Shown here: one piece after another, positions 35,327-46,555 of the stretch | How positions within the stretch are numbered: position 1 is the stretch's first letter | How the letters are laid out: each line of letters starts with the position of its first letter | Assembly: GCA_030278955.1 (NCBI GenBank) | Contig: JAOANR010000003.1 | Span: 36,784,054-36,848,053, forward strand | DNA: 64,000 nt | Direction of reading: 5' to 3' | Source of the DNA: Hygrophila difformis | Taxonomy: Eukaryota; Streptophyta; Magnoliopsida; Lamiales; Acanthaceae | Position numbers and translations under genes: made by a program | Notes under the pieces: generated by a model | Seen by the model: only the letters and a program-made list of their open reading frames with translations | What the model was told of the DNA's origin: nothing | Databases searched by the model: none

Positions 35327-35365
35327 CAACTTCGAGGACGAAGTTGATTCTTAAAGAGGGTAGAC
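35327..35365 (+). promoter_or_regulatory. 3' hairpin and polypurine tract, element C
   Basis: CAACTTCG-AGGA-CGAAGTTG (35327-35346), ATTC, TTAAAGAGGGTAGAC, then the LTR start TGTAATACCCG at 35366. Confidence 0.8.
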
Positions 35366-38352
35366 TGTAATACCCGAGAATTTTTCAACATAAAATAAAT
35401 AAATAAATAAATAAATAATAAATAAATATAATAAATAAATGAATATAATAAATAAATAAATAAATAATTAAAAGAAGAAATGAGAAAAGGAATTTAATTC
35501 AAGAAGGAATTAAGTATCCAAGAACCCGTGAAGTCGAAAATAATTTAATTAAATAAATTATCGCACGGGAACCAAATTTAGATGGACTTAATATTTCGAA
35601 CCCTAAATTAATTTGAGATCCCAAATAAATTTGAAATAGGATTTAAAGTTCAAGAGATAGCCCAAGAAAATAGAAGGAGAAAGGCCCAAAGAGAAGACAA
35701 AGGCCCAAAATGAAGGAGGAAGAGGAAAGGCCCAAAGGGATTGCACGACCCGGCCCAGACCGCGGCCCAGTCTGGGTCCGCGCGGGGTTAGGGCAAACCC
35801 CGCGCCAACCCCACGCCAACCTCGCAGCCTGCTACACTTGACGCGTTTTGGCGATTTTCTTACCATATTTTCGTGTCCCGACGATGGAAACTCGATCACC
35901 AACGGGGGAAAGGTATTATGGACGAAATTTTGGTGATCCTAATACCCTTTACCAGATTTTCTAACCCCCATTCACCCTCCAAACCACCTCTAAACTCTCT
36001 CAGACTTCTCTCAAACCGAAAACTCCATATTCTCTTGTGTTCTTGCCTTCCGATCACTTTCCGACGAACAAACCGGAGAAAGGAGGACGTGGAGAGGAAG
36101 TATTCAGACCCTAGATAGTGGTAAGATGAAGTCTTGAACTTCGTTTCATAGTTTTCGTCGGATTTAGATTCTAACTTATGGTTTTTATTCTCAAAAACAC
36201 AAATCGGAGCCAAATGAAGAATAATCGACTTGAGGAGATTCGTTCGTGACATCCCGTGGATTCCGGACGACCCCGTGACCTCCTAGACATCATCCCCACT
36301 GTAAGTTAATACTTACTTGGTTTTGGGTGACTTAAAATGCAACCAAACATATGGATTTAATAACTCTAAAATCTGTCAACACGAAAAACCCTCGGCGCAA
36401 CAATTTTGTGTGAATTTTTCGAACCCTTAAAACTGCTCAAACGAAAAAACTTAAAACATGAAAAACATTTCTAAGACATAGATCTAGTTCTTGTAAAATG
36501 TTCATAATTTTTCATTGCGTTTTGATATCCAAAAACGGCCGAGAACCAACCTTCCTGGAGAGTCGAACTTGAAACTGTGATAGATTTGAAATCGAACCAA
36601 AACCCCTATTTCGAGAGTTCAAACTGAAAAACTCAAAACTAGACTTTTAATCCTAACACATAAATCTAGGTTGTGTAAAAATTTCAGACATTTTCGTTGA
36701 TGTTTGCTATCTCAAATCGCATCGAATATAAAACTGTTTTGACAACACATTTTCGAATTCTGCCTGTGAACATGTCCGAATTTGATGAGCCTGTTTCTAT
36801 ATTTTCAAGTTCGATTTGATCTTTGCAATCTAAATGAAAGTTGTAGATAATCATGTCTAGTATGTGTGTTTAAAATTTCAGAATTTTTAGAGTCCATTTG
36901 ATATGTCAAAAAGTCGATTTTCTAAACTGTGTTAAAACTGCCATCGGACATTGAACTATTTTTGCATTAAACTCAATTTTTGACATGTTTTCTCAACTTA
37001 TTTCGAAATTGTTAAAACACGAAAGTTGTTCGTTAGGGTGTTTTTGATAAACTGTGAAAATTTCAGATTTTTCGGACTTGAAACGAATTTTTAAGTTAAA
37101 AAGGCATAAACTGTGACGCCAAATGACTTTTAAATCGAGAGATTTTGAAATTTCGAAACGAACGATCAAAGATTTGAAATACGATGCATCTATACTTTTG
37201 AAAACCCCCGATACATTAAATCAAAACGATACATGAGATACTATGGTGGAGGGTGAGTGCTCTGCAGGGTGCCCCTCTAGCCTTTCTCTTCGGGCCTATA
37301 ATGGACGAGAGAATTTAGATGAGATATTACGCCAATCGGCGGGAGATACATGGCCTACACTCTCGGGATTGTCCGTATGGACTTCCCGAGGCTCCGGAGT
37401 GTTACTGGGTATGGCAGATACGGCTGCAGGCCGCCGGATCACCGGCTATACAAGATACTTACGACACGGATGCGGCCGCCGGATCACCGGCTATACAAGA
37501 TACTTACGACACGGCCGCGGCCGCCGGATCACCGGCTATACAAATTATTAAGAAATGGTTACGGGGAAATAAAAGATTTGATATTTTTAAGTATTTATTT
37601 ATTTATGCCCGTCTTTAAGTTATGCATTTAAAATTATGTCTTTAAATTTTCATATCTTATTAAATTGTTATTATGGATTAAATGCATGTTCAGGTACACA
37701 ATTAAATTATTAATTTTAAATTGATAGATGAATTGTTAGTATGCATGCCTCTGAGTAAAAATTTAATTATTTAATTAAACCTCTCTATACGTGTGTTAAA
37801 TTATGATCTTGTGGAAATCCTTGTCTTTTCAAATATGTAATTAAATTATTATTAGATGAATAAAACTTAAATCATGTCTTGTATGCATATGCTTTTCTTA
37901 AATCTAATTAAAGATTTTGAAACCCCTTGATCATAGTAGGTGTTAACTTACTCAGCACGTTTTGCTGACCAAACCATATTTTTTTTCCTTTTTCTTTCAG
38001 AATATGTGGATTATGCATAATCATATGCATACATGGGGACATTCGGGGAAAACTCTATTTTTAAATTCCTGCATTTAATTACAACTTGCATGAACGGGCC
38101 TGTTTAACCCGTGTTTTGGCCATGTTGGCCCTATACTTAAATTTCGCTGCATTATACATATGTAAATATTACTTTCCGCTGCAACTTTGATATTATGATT
38201 TTTAAATTATAATATAATGGGCTGTTTGAATATTTTAAATTCTGAAAAAGCCATAGCCTTGCATCTCTTTAGCAAGCTCGGAGAAACCGTGTCTTGCTAG
38301 GGAGGTGTGGCGGTGACATCCCGGCCTGGGTTATCAAATCCGGGGTGTTACA
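35366..38352 (+). repeat. Element C 3' LTR (2.99 kb)
   Basis: About 43 bp longer than the 5' LTR, mostly explained by one extra 45-bp minisatellite unit. Otherwise the copies differ by scattered substitutions and short indels. Confidence 0.92.
37425..37545 (+). repeat. 45-bp minisatellite, three units (C 3' LTR)
   Basis: Unit opens GCCGCCGGATCACCGGCTAT and ends ACGACACGG-xTGCG. Three units here against two at 32817-32887 in the 5' LTR. Confidence 0.85.
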
Positions 38353-38893
38353 TGGAGGGCATGCTTGGTGTAACGGCGGTCTCGAATCTTGGTATGTATC
38401 TGGGGTTCCCCATAATTCACAGGCGTTTGAAAATCTCTCATTTTGATAAATTGGTCAAAAAAATTGATGACCGATTAAGTACTTGGGCGGCGTTTCTATT
38501 AAACAAGGCCGGGAGAATTACTCTAGCTAGATCGATGCTTAACTCCTTCCCTATTTATATCATGCAAGTTCATATGCTTCCCATTGGTGTATGTTCTAAC
38601 ATTGATAAAATAGTGCGAAGGTGGATCTGGAAAGGTGAGGATGGGCGTGGTCTCCATCTCATTAATTGGGAGATTGTTACAAGGCCGAGGAAGCAAGGAG
38701 GGTTGGGGATTAAAAAATGTAGACAAATGAATTTAGCTCTCCTTGGTAAACAATTATGGAGTTTTGTTACAAACTCTGACAAGCTGTGGGTGGCGGCCTT
38801 AAGAGGAAAATATGGTATTGAAGAAGGGCTCATGCCTAGAAATCATTATCGAAGCACGTAAGTGTGACGAACGTTGGTTAAGGTGGCTGCGTC
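38353..38893 (+). pseudogene. LINE ORF2 fragment, RT thumb/C-terminal part
   Basis: Continues the frame broken at 30754: GMLGVTAVSNLGMYLGFPI, then STWAAFLLNKAGRITLARSM, MLPIGVCSNIDKIVRRWIWK and RPRKQGGLGIKKCRQMNLAL, the conserved region after the RT palm in plant LINEs. A TAA lies near 38859. The first five bases are the target duplication of element C. It is cut at 38893 by element D; the rest of the LINE must lie beyond the window. Confidence 0.85.
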
Positions 38894-41479
38894 TGTAACA
38901 CCCCGGTTTTTGGTCACCCAGGTCGGGATGTCACCGCCACACCTCCCTAGTAAGACACGGTTTCTCCGGCTTACTAAAGAGATGCAAGGCTAGGTATTTC
39001 AGTAATTAAAAATATTTAAAACATTTGCAAAGGGCCCATACAATATAGTCTCGAAAATAATAATATCATAATGCAGCGGAAATAGTATTTAAGTATAATA
39101 TTGCAGTGGAAATGTAAATACGACCGACATGGTCAAAACACGGGTTAAACATGCCCGTTTATTCTTATAGTCTAATGCAAGAATTTAATAATAAAGTTTG
39201 CAAAAATATAGTTTCCCCCATGCATGAACGTGCTCATGTGTTGTTCCACATACTCTGTAAGGAAAAAGGAAAAATAAATGGTTTGGTCAGCACAACTTGC
39301 TGAGTAAGTTAACACATGCATGATCGTAGGGTTTAAAAGCCATTAGTTTAATAATTACATAAAAGCATGATAATAATCATAAATAATTTACTTCAATAAT
39401 ATAACCAATTCTCATAATTTAAATCATGGCACTAACCAATAGTACACTTAGCATAATTTAAATGAAAACCATAATTAATTCGAATAAAGCATTTAATAAT
39501 TTAAAAGGACAATAATTAAACATTTAACAATCCCCATTACTCCCAAGATTTAGTATTTCAAGTATTTCACGATTGCATCGCGATATCAACAAGTTTAGCC
39601 GGAAACCGGCGGCCGCAGCCGTATCTGCCATACCCAGTACCACTCCAGAGCCTCGGGAAACCCATATGGATATTCACGAGAGTGTAGGCCATATATCTCA
39701 TGCCGTTTTGGCATTATATCTCAAAAATTTTGCGCTGGTCACCATCGTCCATAAAGGCACGAAGTGAATCGTTAGAAGGGCACCCTGCAGAGCACTCACC
39801 CCTAATTTTAAAGATCAAGTTTGTAAAGGGGATTTCCTAAATTCCAGATTTCATGTATTTATTTCAAAGAGTCTTCTATTCGTTTAAACCTTAAAGGCTA
39901 GTTTCACCGTTTCAACAAGATTTCAAGATTTGACTCGGTCAACCACAGTTTACTTCAAAATTCATTAAAAATCGAGTTTAATTCCCAAAATTCTGAAATT
40001 TTACCACAGAATCGGAAACATCGAGATGAACAACGTTTGTGTTTTAACTTTTTCAATCCGAGATACCGAAACAGGTCAAAAACATCAATTTTTGTAGAAA
40101 CATTAATCTGTCCGAATTTCATGTACAGCAGTTCAAGATTATCAAGATCTACCATAGCAAATTAACTCCAAACTTAATGAAGTTTTATAGAGACCTTCTT
40201 ACGACATTTTTCTACAACTTTCATGTTCAGCTAAAGATCTAAATCGGCTTATAACTAATGTCAAAAACGTCATCAAGATCGGACCTAAGTTCTGTCAAGA
40301 AATTCAAGATCCAATTTCAAGCAGTTCGGTTTCGGGTGGATTTCATATATCAAATCATCATGAAAAATTCTGAAAATTTTACAGGAGATAGATCTAAGCC
40401 TTAAGAACCTTTTTCGGGTTTAAGTTTTTTCGTTTGAAGAATTTTAAAGGTTCGGAAAAATTCGACAAAACTGTTGCGCCGGTAGAAATCACACGATGAC
40501 AGATTTTTGAAAGTTTCGATTAAGCTTTTAGGTTTCGTATTTTAATTACTCCCAAAACCATGTAAGTGTCAACTTACAGATTCGTAGTCGTCCGGGATCG
40601 TCGAGTTCGAAGGCGTGGCTTCCAGTCCACCGTTTATCCTCTCCGTTCGTCGGGTTCTTCGTTCTAGATCCGATTCGGGGTGTAGAAAAGAAAAGAAGAG
40701 AATTAGGATTTCGTTTTTGAATTAAAAACGAGATGGATGAACGGATCTAACTTACCACGATGTTGGAGATCTCTCAAATTCGTCCACGGCAGTCCTCGCT
40801 CGGTTTTGGTGCCTCCGATGACTTCCAGATCTGGGGTTTTGTGTATAGAGAATATCGTAGGGTTTTGAAAAGTGTTCGGGGCTTACACGAGGTCTTATTT
40901 ATCGGTAAACATGACCTAGGGACGTCCAAGGTTGGCCTCGGGGAGTCTTGAGCCGAAAGGTGTTCAACAGAAGTCGGAAAATCCGAATTCGGGCGAGTGA
41001 ATCTCGCAACCGGCGAATCTGCCCGTTGGCGCAGCTGTGGCGCGCCTTTCCCCTATTGACCGCGCGGCCACCGCGCGGCACTCGCCTGGACTTCGGTCCG
41101 GGCGGGTCGTGCGATCTGTCGTGCCTTTCCTCCTCTCTTTCGGACTTCTATCCCCCTATGCTCCCGGATTCCGATTTCCAGGGTATCTTCGGGTTTACGG
41201 AATAGGAACCCCGTATCGTCATTTCCCTCGGATCTAAATTTATGTTTGGACTCGAGTTTTCGAGTCCATAGGTGTCGGGTTTCGGTGTTCAATTTATTTG
41301 TCTTTATTTAGTTCTTTTTATTTAATAAATTCCTTTAATTCCTTTTTAAGTTAAATTTCATTTCTCATTTCCTTATCCTTATTTATTTATTTGCTGAATT
41401 TATTTATTATTTATTTATTTTATTTATTGTTTATTTATTTAATTATTTGTTTTATATTGCAAAATTCATGGGTATTACA
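38894..41479 (-). repeat. Element D 3' LTR (2.6 kb)
   Basis: From TGTAACACCCCGG to GGGTATTACA. Contains the conserved LTR block (about 39595-39795) and T/A-rich tetranucleotide runs at 41335-41455. Scattered differences from the right LTR indicate an older insertion than F. Confidence 0.9.
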
Positions 41480-41518
41480 GTCTACCCTCCTTAAGAATCA
41501 ACTTCGTCCTCGAAGTTG
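41480..41518 (-). promoter_or_regulatory. Polypurine tract and 3' hairpin, element D
   Basis: Element strand: CAACTTCG-AGGA-CGAAGTTG (41499-41518), ATTC, TTAAGGAGGGTAGAC, LTR. Confidence 0.78.
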
Positions 41519-41700
41519 TGTTTCGGTTTTTCTCGTACTAAGGTCTTTTGTTTATTTTCTTACTTTGTGACTGAACTTAGAATTTAAAACTTCTAAGCTG
41601 CCTACGTACCCTATGAAGGGATCAAGCCATAACGTAGTTCAAAACAATTCGAATTTGTTTGTTTGTTCACAAAAATGCACGAAAAATAGATGGTATGACA

Positions 41701-41740
41701 TCCTCTCCCCCTTAAGATTGCAGTTATGTCCCCATAACTG
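41701..41740 (-). promoter_or_regulatory. Second hairpin and purine tract, element D
   Basis: CAGTTATG-GGGA-CATAACTG (41721-41740) overlaps the last pol codons (V-M-G-T-stop); TTAAGGGGGAGAGGA and TGTCATACC follow. It lies about 220 bp before the true polypurine tract. Confidence 0.65.
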
Positions 41741-42908
41741 TGTCGGTGTCGGTTTGGAACAATGTCGGGTAGCGTTCTCTCATGTCGGATTCTACCTCCC
41801 AAGTTGCCGTCTCACTTTCGTGGTTCGACCAAAGAACCTTGATCATTTTGACGGTTTTGTTCCTCGTTACTCGCACCTTAGTGTCCAGAATTCGCACTAG
41901 GACTTCTTCATAAGTCAAATCCTCATCGAGTTCGATTATTTCTGGTTGAAGTACATGTGTCGGGTCCGGCACATACTTCTTTAGTTGAGAGACATGGAAA
42001 ACATTATGAACTCGATCTAATTGTGGCGGTAAAGCCAGTCGGTAGGCCAAATTTCCGACTCGTTCTAAAATCTCGTAAGGTCCTATATATCGAGGACTCA
42101 ACTTTCCTCGTTTGCCAAAGCGCATCACCCCCTTCATGGGTGATATCTTTAGCATGACCCTATCTCCCACTTGAAATTCTAGGTCTTGTCGTCTCACATC
42201 AGCGTAACTCTTCTGACGGTCTTGAGCGGCTTTCATTTTTCCTTGAATCACCTTGATTTGTTGAGCCATGTCTTCGATAAGTTGTGGTCCCACTACCACC
42301 GACTTATCGTTTTCTTCCCATCTCAACGGGCTTCGGCACTTTCGTCCATACAACGCCTCGAAAGGTGACATGCCAATGCTAGCATGGTAGCTATTATTAA
42401 AAGAAAATTCGATTAGGGGTAAATGGGATTCCCAATTTCCCTTAAATTCCAACACGCATGCTCTCAGCATATCTTCTAGTGTTTGGATTGTTCTCTCGGT
42501 TTGACCATCCGTCATCGGGTGGAATGCGGTGCTCATTTTGATTTGAGTACCGAGAGCTTTTTATAATTCCGTCCAGAAATGAGAGACAAATCTACTGTCT
42601 CTATCGAAAATGATGTCATGTGGTACTCCATGTCGTCGTACCACATTATCAACGCAGGCTCAGGCCAGTTGGTCCATAGTCCACGTGTCCTTCATCGGGA
42701 TAAATATGGCTGTCTTCGTTAGCCTATCCACAATCACCCAAATCTTATTCATGCCTTTAGGTGATCGGGGCAATCCCGAGACAAAATCTATCGAGATGCT
42801 ATCCCACTTCCAACTTGGAATCTCTAGTGGTTGCATCAATCCTAAGGGTTTATGTCGCACCGCCTTAACCTTTTGGCATGTGAGACATTTCGCCACGAAG
42901 TCTGCCAC
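41724..42908 (-). pseudogene. Integrase core and chromodomain of D
   Basis: Integrase inserts the cDNA. In order: end of the zinc-binding domain ([17 protein letters not shown]), first catalytic Asp (SISIDFVSGLP), second Asp region ([14 protein letters not shown]), Glu region (TAFHPMTDGQTERTIQTLED), the GPY/F-like stretch (KLSPRYIGPYEILERVGNLA) and a terminal chromodomain (VLWSNHESETATWEVESDMR). The chromodomain, which can direct insertion to marked chromatin, places it in the Tekay/Del chromoviruses. In-frame stops lie near 42659 and 42540; the start is displaced by the 106-bp duplication. Confidence 0.9.
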
Positions 42909-43025
42909 TTCGCCACGAACTTGGAATCTCTAGTAGTTGCATCAGTCCTAAGGGTTTATGTCGCACCGCCTTAACCTTTTGGCAGGTGAGACATTTCGCC
43001 ACGTAGTCTGCCACTTCCTTCTTCA
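42814..43025. repeat. 106-bp tandem duplication in the D integrase
   Basis: CTTGGAATCTCTAGT begins at 42814 and again at 42920, followed by the same zinc-finger coding sequence, with a few differences between copies. The length is not a multiple of three, so it shifts the frame and doubles the [16 protein letters not shown] segment. Confidence 0.85.
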
Positions 43026-43857
43026 TTCCCGGCCACCAATAGATCTTCTTTAGATCTTTGTAAAGCTTGTCGCCTCCGGGATGCACTGAGTATGGCGTAT
43101 TGTGCCCTTCTTCCATCAACTTTCGCTTCAACTCGGCACATTTTTGGGGCACGCACCATCTCCCTTTGAAACGAATGCTTCCATCCTCGTGGACAACAAA
43201 TCCTATTGCCTTTCCTTCGGCAATATATCCCTTTATCTTTTTGAGTTTCGCGTCGCCCGATTGGGCGAGCTTAATCTCGTCCAATATTGGAGTTTCTACG
43301 ACCATTGCGTTGATCGTTTCACTCACTGTGCCAGGATGCACAAGTTCCACGTCCAATCGCGCTAAATCCATGTACAATGCCGGCGGAATTACCAACGAGT
43401 TTGTCACGTGTTGGGTTTTCCGATTTAGGGCATCGGCTACCACATTCGCCTTCCCCTCGTGGTAGGCTATCTCCAAATCGTAGTCCTTAATAAGTTCCAA
43501 CCACCTTCGCTGTCTCAAATTCAACTCCTTCTGAGTGAATATATACTTCAAGCTCTTGTGGTCGGTGAACATTCGACACTTCCGCCCATACAGATAATGT
43601 CTCCATATCTTTAGAGCGAAAACGACCGCTGCCAACTCCAGGTCGTGTGTCGGATAATTCTCCTCGTGAGGTTTTAGCTTGCGTGATGCATACACTACGA
43701 CTCTTGAGTCTTGCATCAAGACACAACCTAAACCTTCCTTCGAAGCATCACTATAAACTTCGAAGTCACCATTCTCTGATGGTAGTGTCAATACGGGTGT
43801 GGTTGTGAGTCGTTTCTTTAATTCTTGAAACGCTGTCTCACAAGCCTCTGTCCACAC
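42865..43857 (-). pseudogene. RNase H and integrase zinc domain of D
   Basis: Open for 330 codons. The RNase H part shows [16 protein letters not shown] (first catalytic Asp), then [18 protein letters not shown] (Glu), [11 protein letters not shown] (Asp) and [17 protein letters not shown] linker leads to the integrase HHCC domain ([20 protein letters not shown], then C-LT-C). A stop near 43860 separates it from RT, and the duplication disrupts its end. Confidence 0.9.
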
Positions 43858-44028
43858 GTATTATACTCCCTTCTTCAGTAGCTGGGTCAAAGGTCGTGCG
43901 ATTTTCAAAAAATCCTTCACGAACCGTCTATAGTACCCGGCTAATCCAAGGAAACTCCTTATCTCAGTTTGGCTATTTGGAGTTGCCCATTCAGTTACGG
44001 CAGAAACTTTTGCCGGATCCACTGAAAC

Positions 44029-45105
44029 TCAATCAGCGGATATTATATATCCTAGAAATGCTACATCCTTCAACCAAAAGTCGCATTTGGACAATTTGTT
44101 GTATAGCTGATTCTTTCGCAAGGTCCCTAACACTTGGTGCAAGTGCTGGGCGTGCTCCTCCTCGTTTTTCGAGTAGATCAGGATGTCATCAATGAACACC
44201 ACTACACACTGATCTAACAGCTCTCGAAATACATTGTTCATGAGGTTCATGAACATTGTCGGAGCATTTGTTAACCCAAAGGATAACACTGTGAACTCGT
44301 AGTGGCCATATCGAGTTCGAAACGCCGTCTTCGGAATGTCTTTCTCGGCAATTCTCAACTGGTGATACCCAGATCGTAAGTCGATCTTCGAGAATACTGA
44401 AGCTCCCTTCAGTTGATCAAATAGATCCTCTATTCTCGGCAAAGGGTATTTATTCTTGATAGTCACTTGGTTCAACCCTCGATAATCTATGCAAAGACGT
44501 AATCCTCCGTCTTTCTTCTTAACAAATAAAACCGGTGCTCCCCAGGGGGAAGTACTCGGCCTTATATACCCTTTTCCTAACAGCTCTTCGAGTTGGTCCT
44601 TTAACTCCTTCATTTCCAGTGGTGCCATCCGGTACGGAGCTTTTGATACAGGCTCTGTGCCCGGAATGAGATCTATAGTGAACTCAAGATCTCGCTCAGG
44701 TGGCATGCCCGGGATGTCTTCAGGAAAAACATCCGGGTATTCTCTTACCACTGGTATGCTATCAACCTTGTTCTCTTCCGCCTCAAGGTTGTGCACATAG
44801 CACGCATATAGCTCATACCCCTTACGCATCAAGTTACTTAGTTTGAGTGCACTAACGATTTTGTTACTCTTCTTAGGGGGCTGAGAGTAAAAGATAACTC
44901 TCTTTCCCCTACTTTTTGACAAGGTGATCTTTTGTTTTTGGCATTCGATCACCGCTTTATACTGGGATAACCAATCCATCCCCAGTATGATGTCAAAGTC
45001 TCTTAAGTTAAATTCTACTAAGTTCGCGAAGAATTCTACGTTCTTTATCACTATAGGAATTCCGTTATATCGTTTAGAGCAAGATACGATTTCTCCAGAA
45101 GGCAA
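44029..45105 (-). pseudogene. Reverse transcriptase of D
   Basis: Begins in the protease/RT linker ([19 protein letters not shown]) and covers [92 protein letters not shown] and the catalytic [11 protein letters not shown], closing with FLGYIISAD at a stop (44029). All RT blocks are present. The expected continuation into RNase H (DPAKV...) lies directly past the stop. Confidence 0.92.
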
Positions 45106-45461
45106 TTGAAGCTAATTCTCTCGCACTTAGGTAGATCTAACTCAGGCACTATTCTTGATGCTATGATTGAGCAACTAGCTCCAGAATCAAATAGAACTCT
45201 AAGGGGTGTATTCAAAACATGAAATGTACCTGCCATCACTTCTTCTTGTGCAGGCACGTCCGCTTGGTTAACCACGTTGAGCCTCCCCATAGGGCGTCCT
45301 TGGTTGCCCTGCTGATTCGCGTTCTGCTGCTGATTTTGCTGTTGGTTTTGATTCTGCGGTGGCGGAGGTCGTTGGTTCTGGTTCTGATTCGGCGGCCTAA
45401 ATTGGTTTTCAGGGGGGGGGGGGGGGGGGTCTATACCCCTGGTTATTTCCGTTCTGCCCAT
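45051..45461 (-). pseudogene. Gag C-terminus and protease of D
   Basis: A Pro/Gln/Asn-rich linker (QNQNQQQNQQQNANQQ) is followed by GRPMGRLNVVNQADVPAQ and the aspartic protease motif LFDSGASCSIIASRIVPELD. The frame closes at 45051; the linker to RT is in another frame (45105 downward), so a frameshift separates them. Confidence 0.85.
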
Positions 45462-46555
45462 TTTGGTTCTGAGGCTGTTCCGGCCCCATGACCAAATCTT
45501 CCCTCTTTGTTATGTTCTCCATCCTCGTTCGGCAATCACGACGAATATGACCCATTCGACCACATCGAAAGCAGGCGCCCTGTTGAGGGCATCCCCTCGC
45601 CAGATGGGGTCGTCCACACCTTGGGCAGGGTGGTACGGGTTCTTCTTGGTTAAACTTCCTCCCATTGTTGGTTTGTTGTGGCCGATTCGACCCTCTCCGC
45701 TGTTCATTCCTTCCAGTGTTGTTCTCGCTTCTCGCGTCCCGGTTTCTCTTGTCTTGGGGACCCTTGCTGGACTCCCCACTCACCCTTCTCTTCAGTTGTT
45801 GCACACGTGCTACTGCCACAGCGCGGTCATACACAGCCTGCAAATTGGGGGTAATGTACCCCCGCGATCACCTCACGAACAGACAGGTTCAGTCCCATCT
45901 CGAACTTTTGAGCTTTCTCCGCATCCGTGGGTACGAGTCTTGGTGTGAACCTCACCAGCTCCTTGAATCGAGTGTAGTACTCTTGTACGGTTTGGCCTCC
46001 TTGCTTCAGCGACAGGAATTCCTCATACATCGCTGATTTAGTACTCAAGGGATAGAATCGATCCCTGAGTAGTTCCATCATTTCCGCCCAAGAGTAGGGC
46101 TCATCATCTTCAGTCAGCTTGGCTTGAGTTGCCTGCCACCAGTCGTCCGCTTCGCCTCCCAAGTAGTACGAAGCGACGTGCACTCTTTCTCCTTCCGGAC
46201 ATTTGACTGCTCCCAGCAGCTTGTCGAAGGTTCGGATCCATTCTTCCAGTTTGGCTGGATCCTCCTCACCAGCATAGTGGGGTGGCTGGTAGGGATTCAC
46301 CATTGCCAGATAGTTAGGGCGAGCTTGGGGCGGAGGTACCGCCGCAGCTTGGCCCTGGTTGACTTGCGCGTTCCCTAGCGCAATCAGGACCTCCTCTATC
46401 GTCCGAACACGATCGCCCACATTGTTCGGTGCGGGGGCGTCCTGCGCACCTTGGGGTTGTTCCTCTACAGGTTGGGCCGGTTCCGTGACATTTGGAGGTG
46501 TTTCAGTAGTGGTTTGGGGAGCGGTTTGAGTTCTTCCTCTTCCTCTGGGTGCCAT
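45409..46555 (-). pseudogene. Gag of D, frameshifted
   Basis: Start at 46555 (MAPRGRGRTQ), shared with A, C and E. The capsid shows YQPPHYAGEEDPAKLEEWI, ADDWWQATQAKLTEDDEPYS, LLRDRFYPLS and YYTRFKELVRFTPRLVPTD. Near 45845 one extra base in a C run shifts the frame within VHYP; the next frame gives VYDRAVAVARVQQLKRR and the knuckles C-PR-C-GRPHLARG-C and C-FR-C-GRMGHIRRD-C. It then meets an 18-base G run (45412-45429) that breaks the link to protease. Confidence 0.88.
45412..45429. repeat. 18-base G homopolymer
   Basis: Lies in the proline-coding linker between nucleocapsid and protease. It may be slippage or an assembly error; its length decides the reading frame. Confidence 0.8.

Larger units (their letters stand above)
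30755..38352 (+). mobile_element. Element C: non-autonomous Ty3/gypsy element with a reduced Gag
   Basis: Complete element of 7.6 kb: 5' LTR 30755-33698, PBS at 33702, interior of 1.67 kb, 3' LTR 35366-38352, flanked by TGGAA/TGGAG. Most of the element is LTR. The interior codes only for a short Gag derivative, which places it with TR-GAG-type elements. LTR ends and 3' motifs match A and D, so D-type pol is the likely helper (inference). Confidence 0.92.

Noticed and set aside
38307..38861. Open frame of 184 codons crossing from the C LTR into LINE sequence
   Set aside because: The first residues are LTR sequence read by chance; the start codon belongs to the LTR and the rest is the LINE RT fragment. 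No evidence of a functional fusion.
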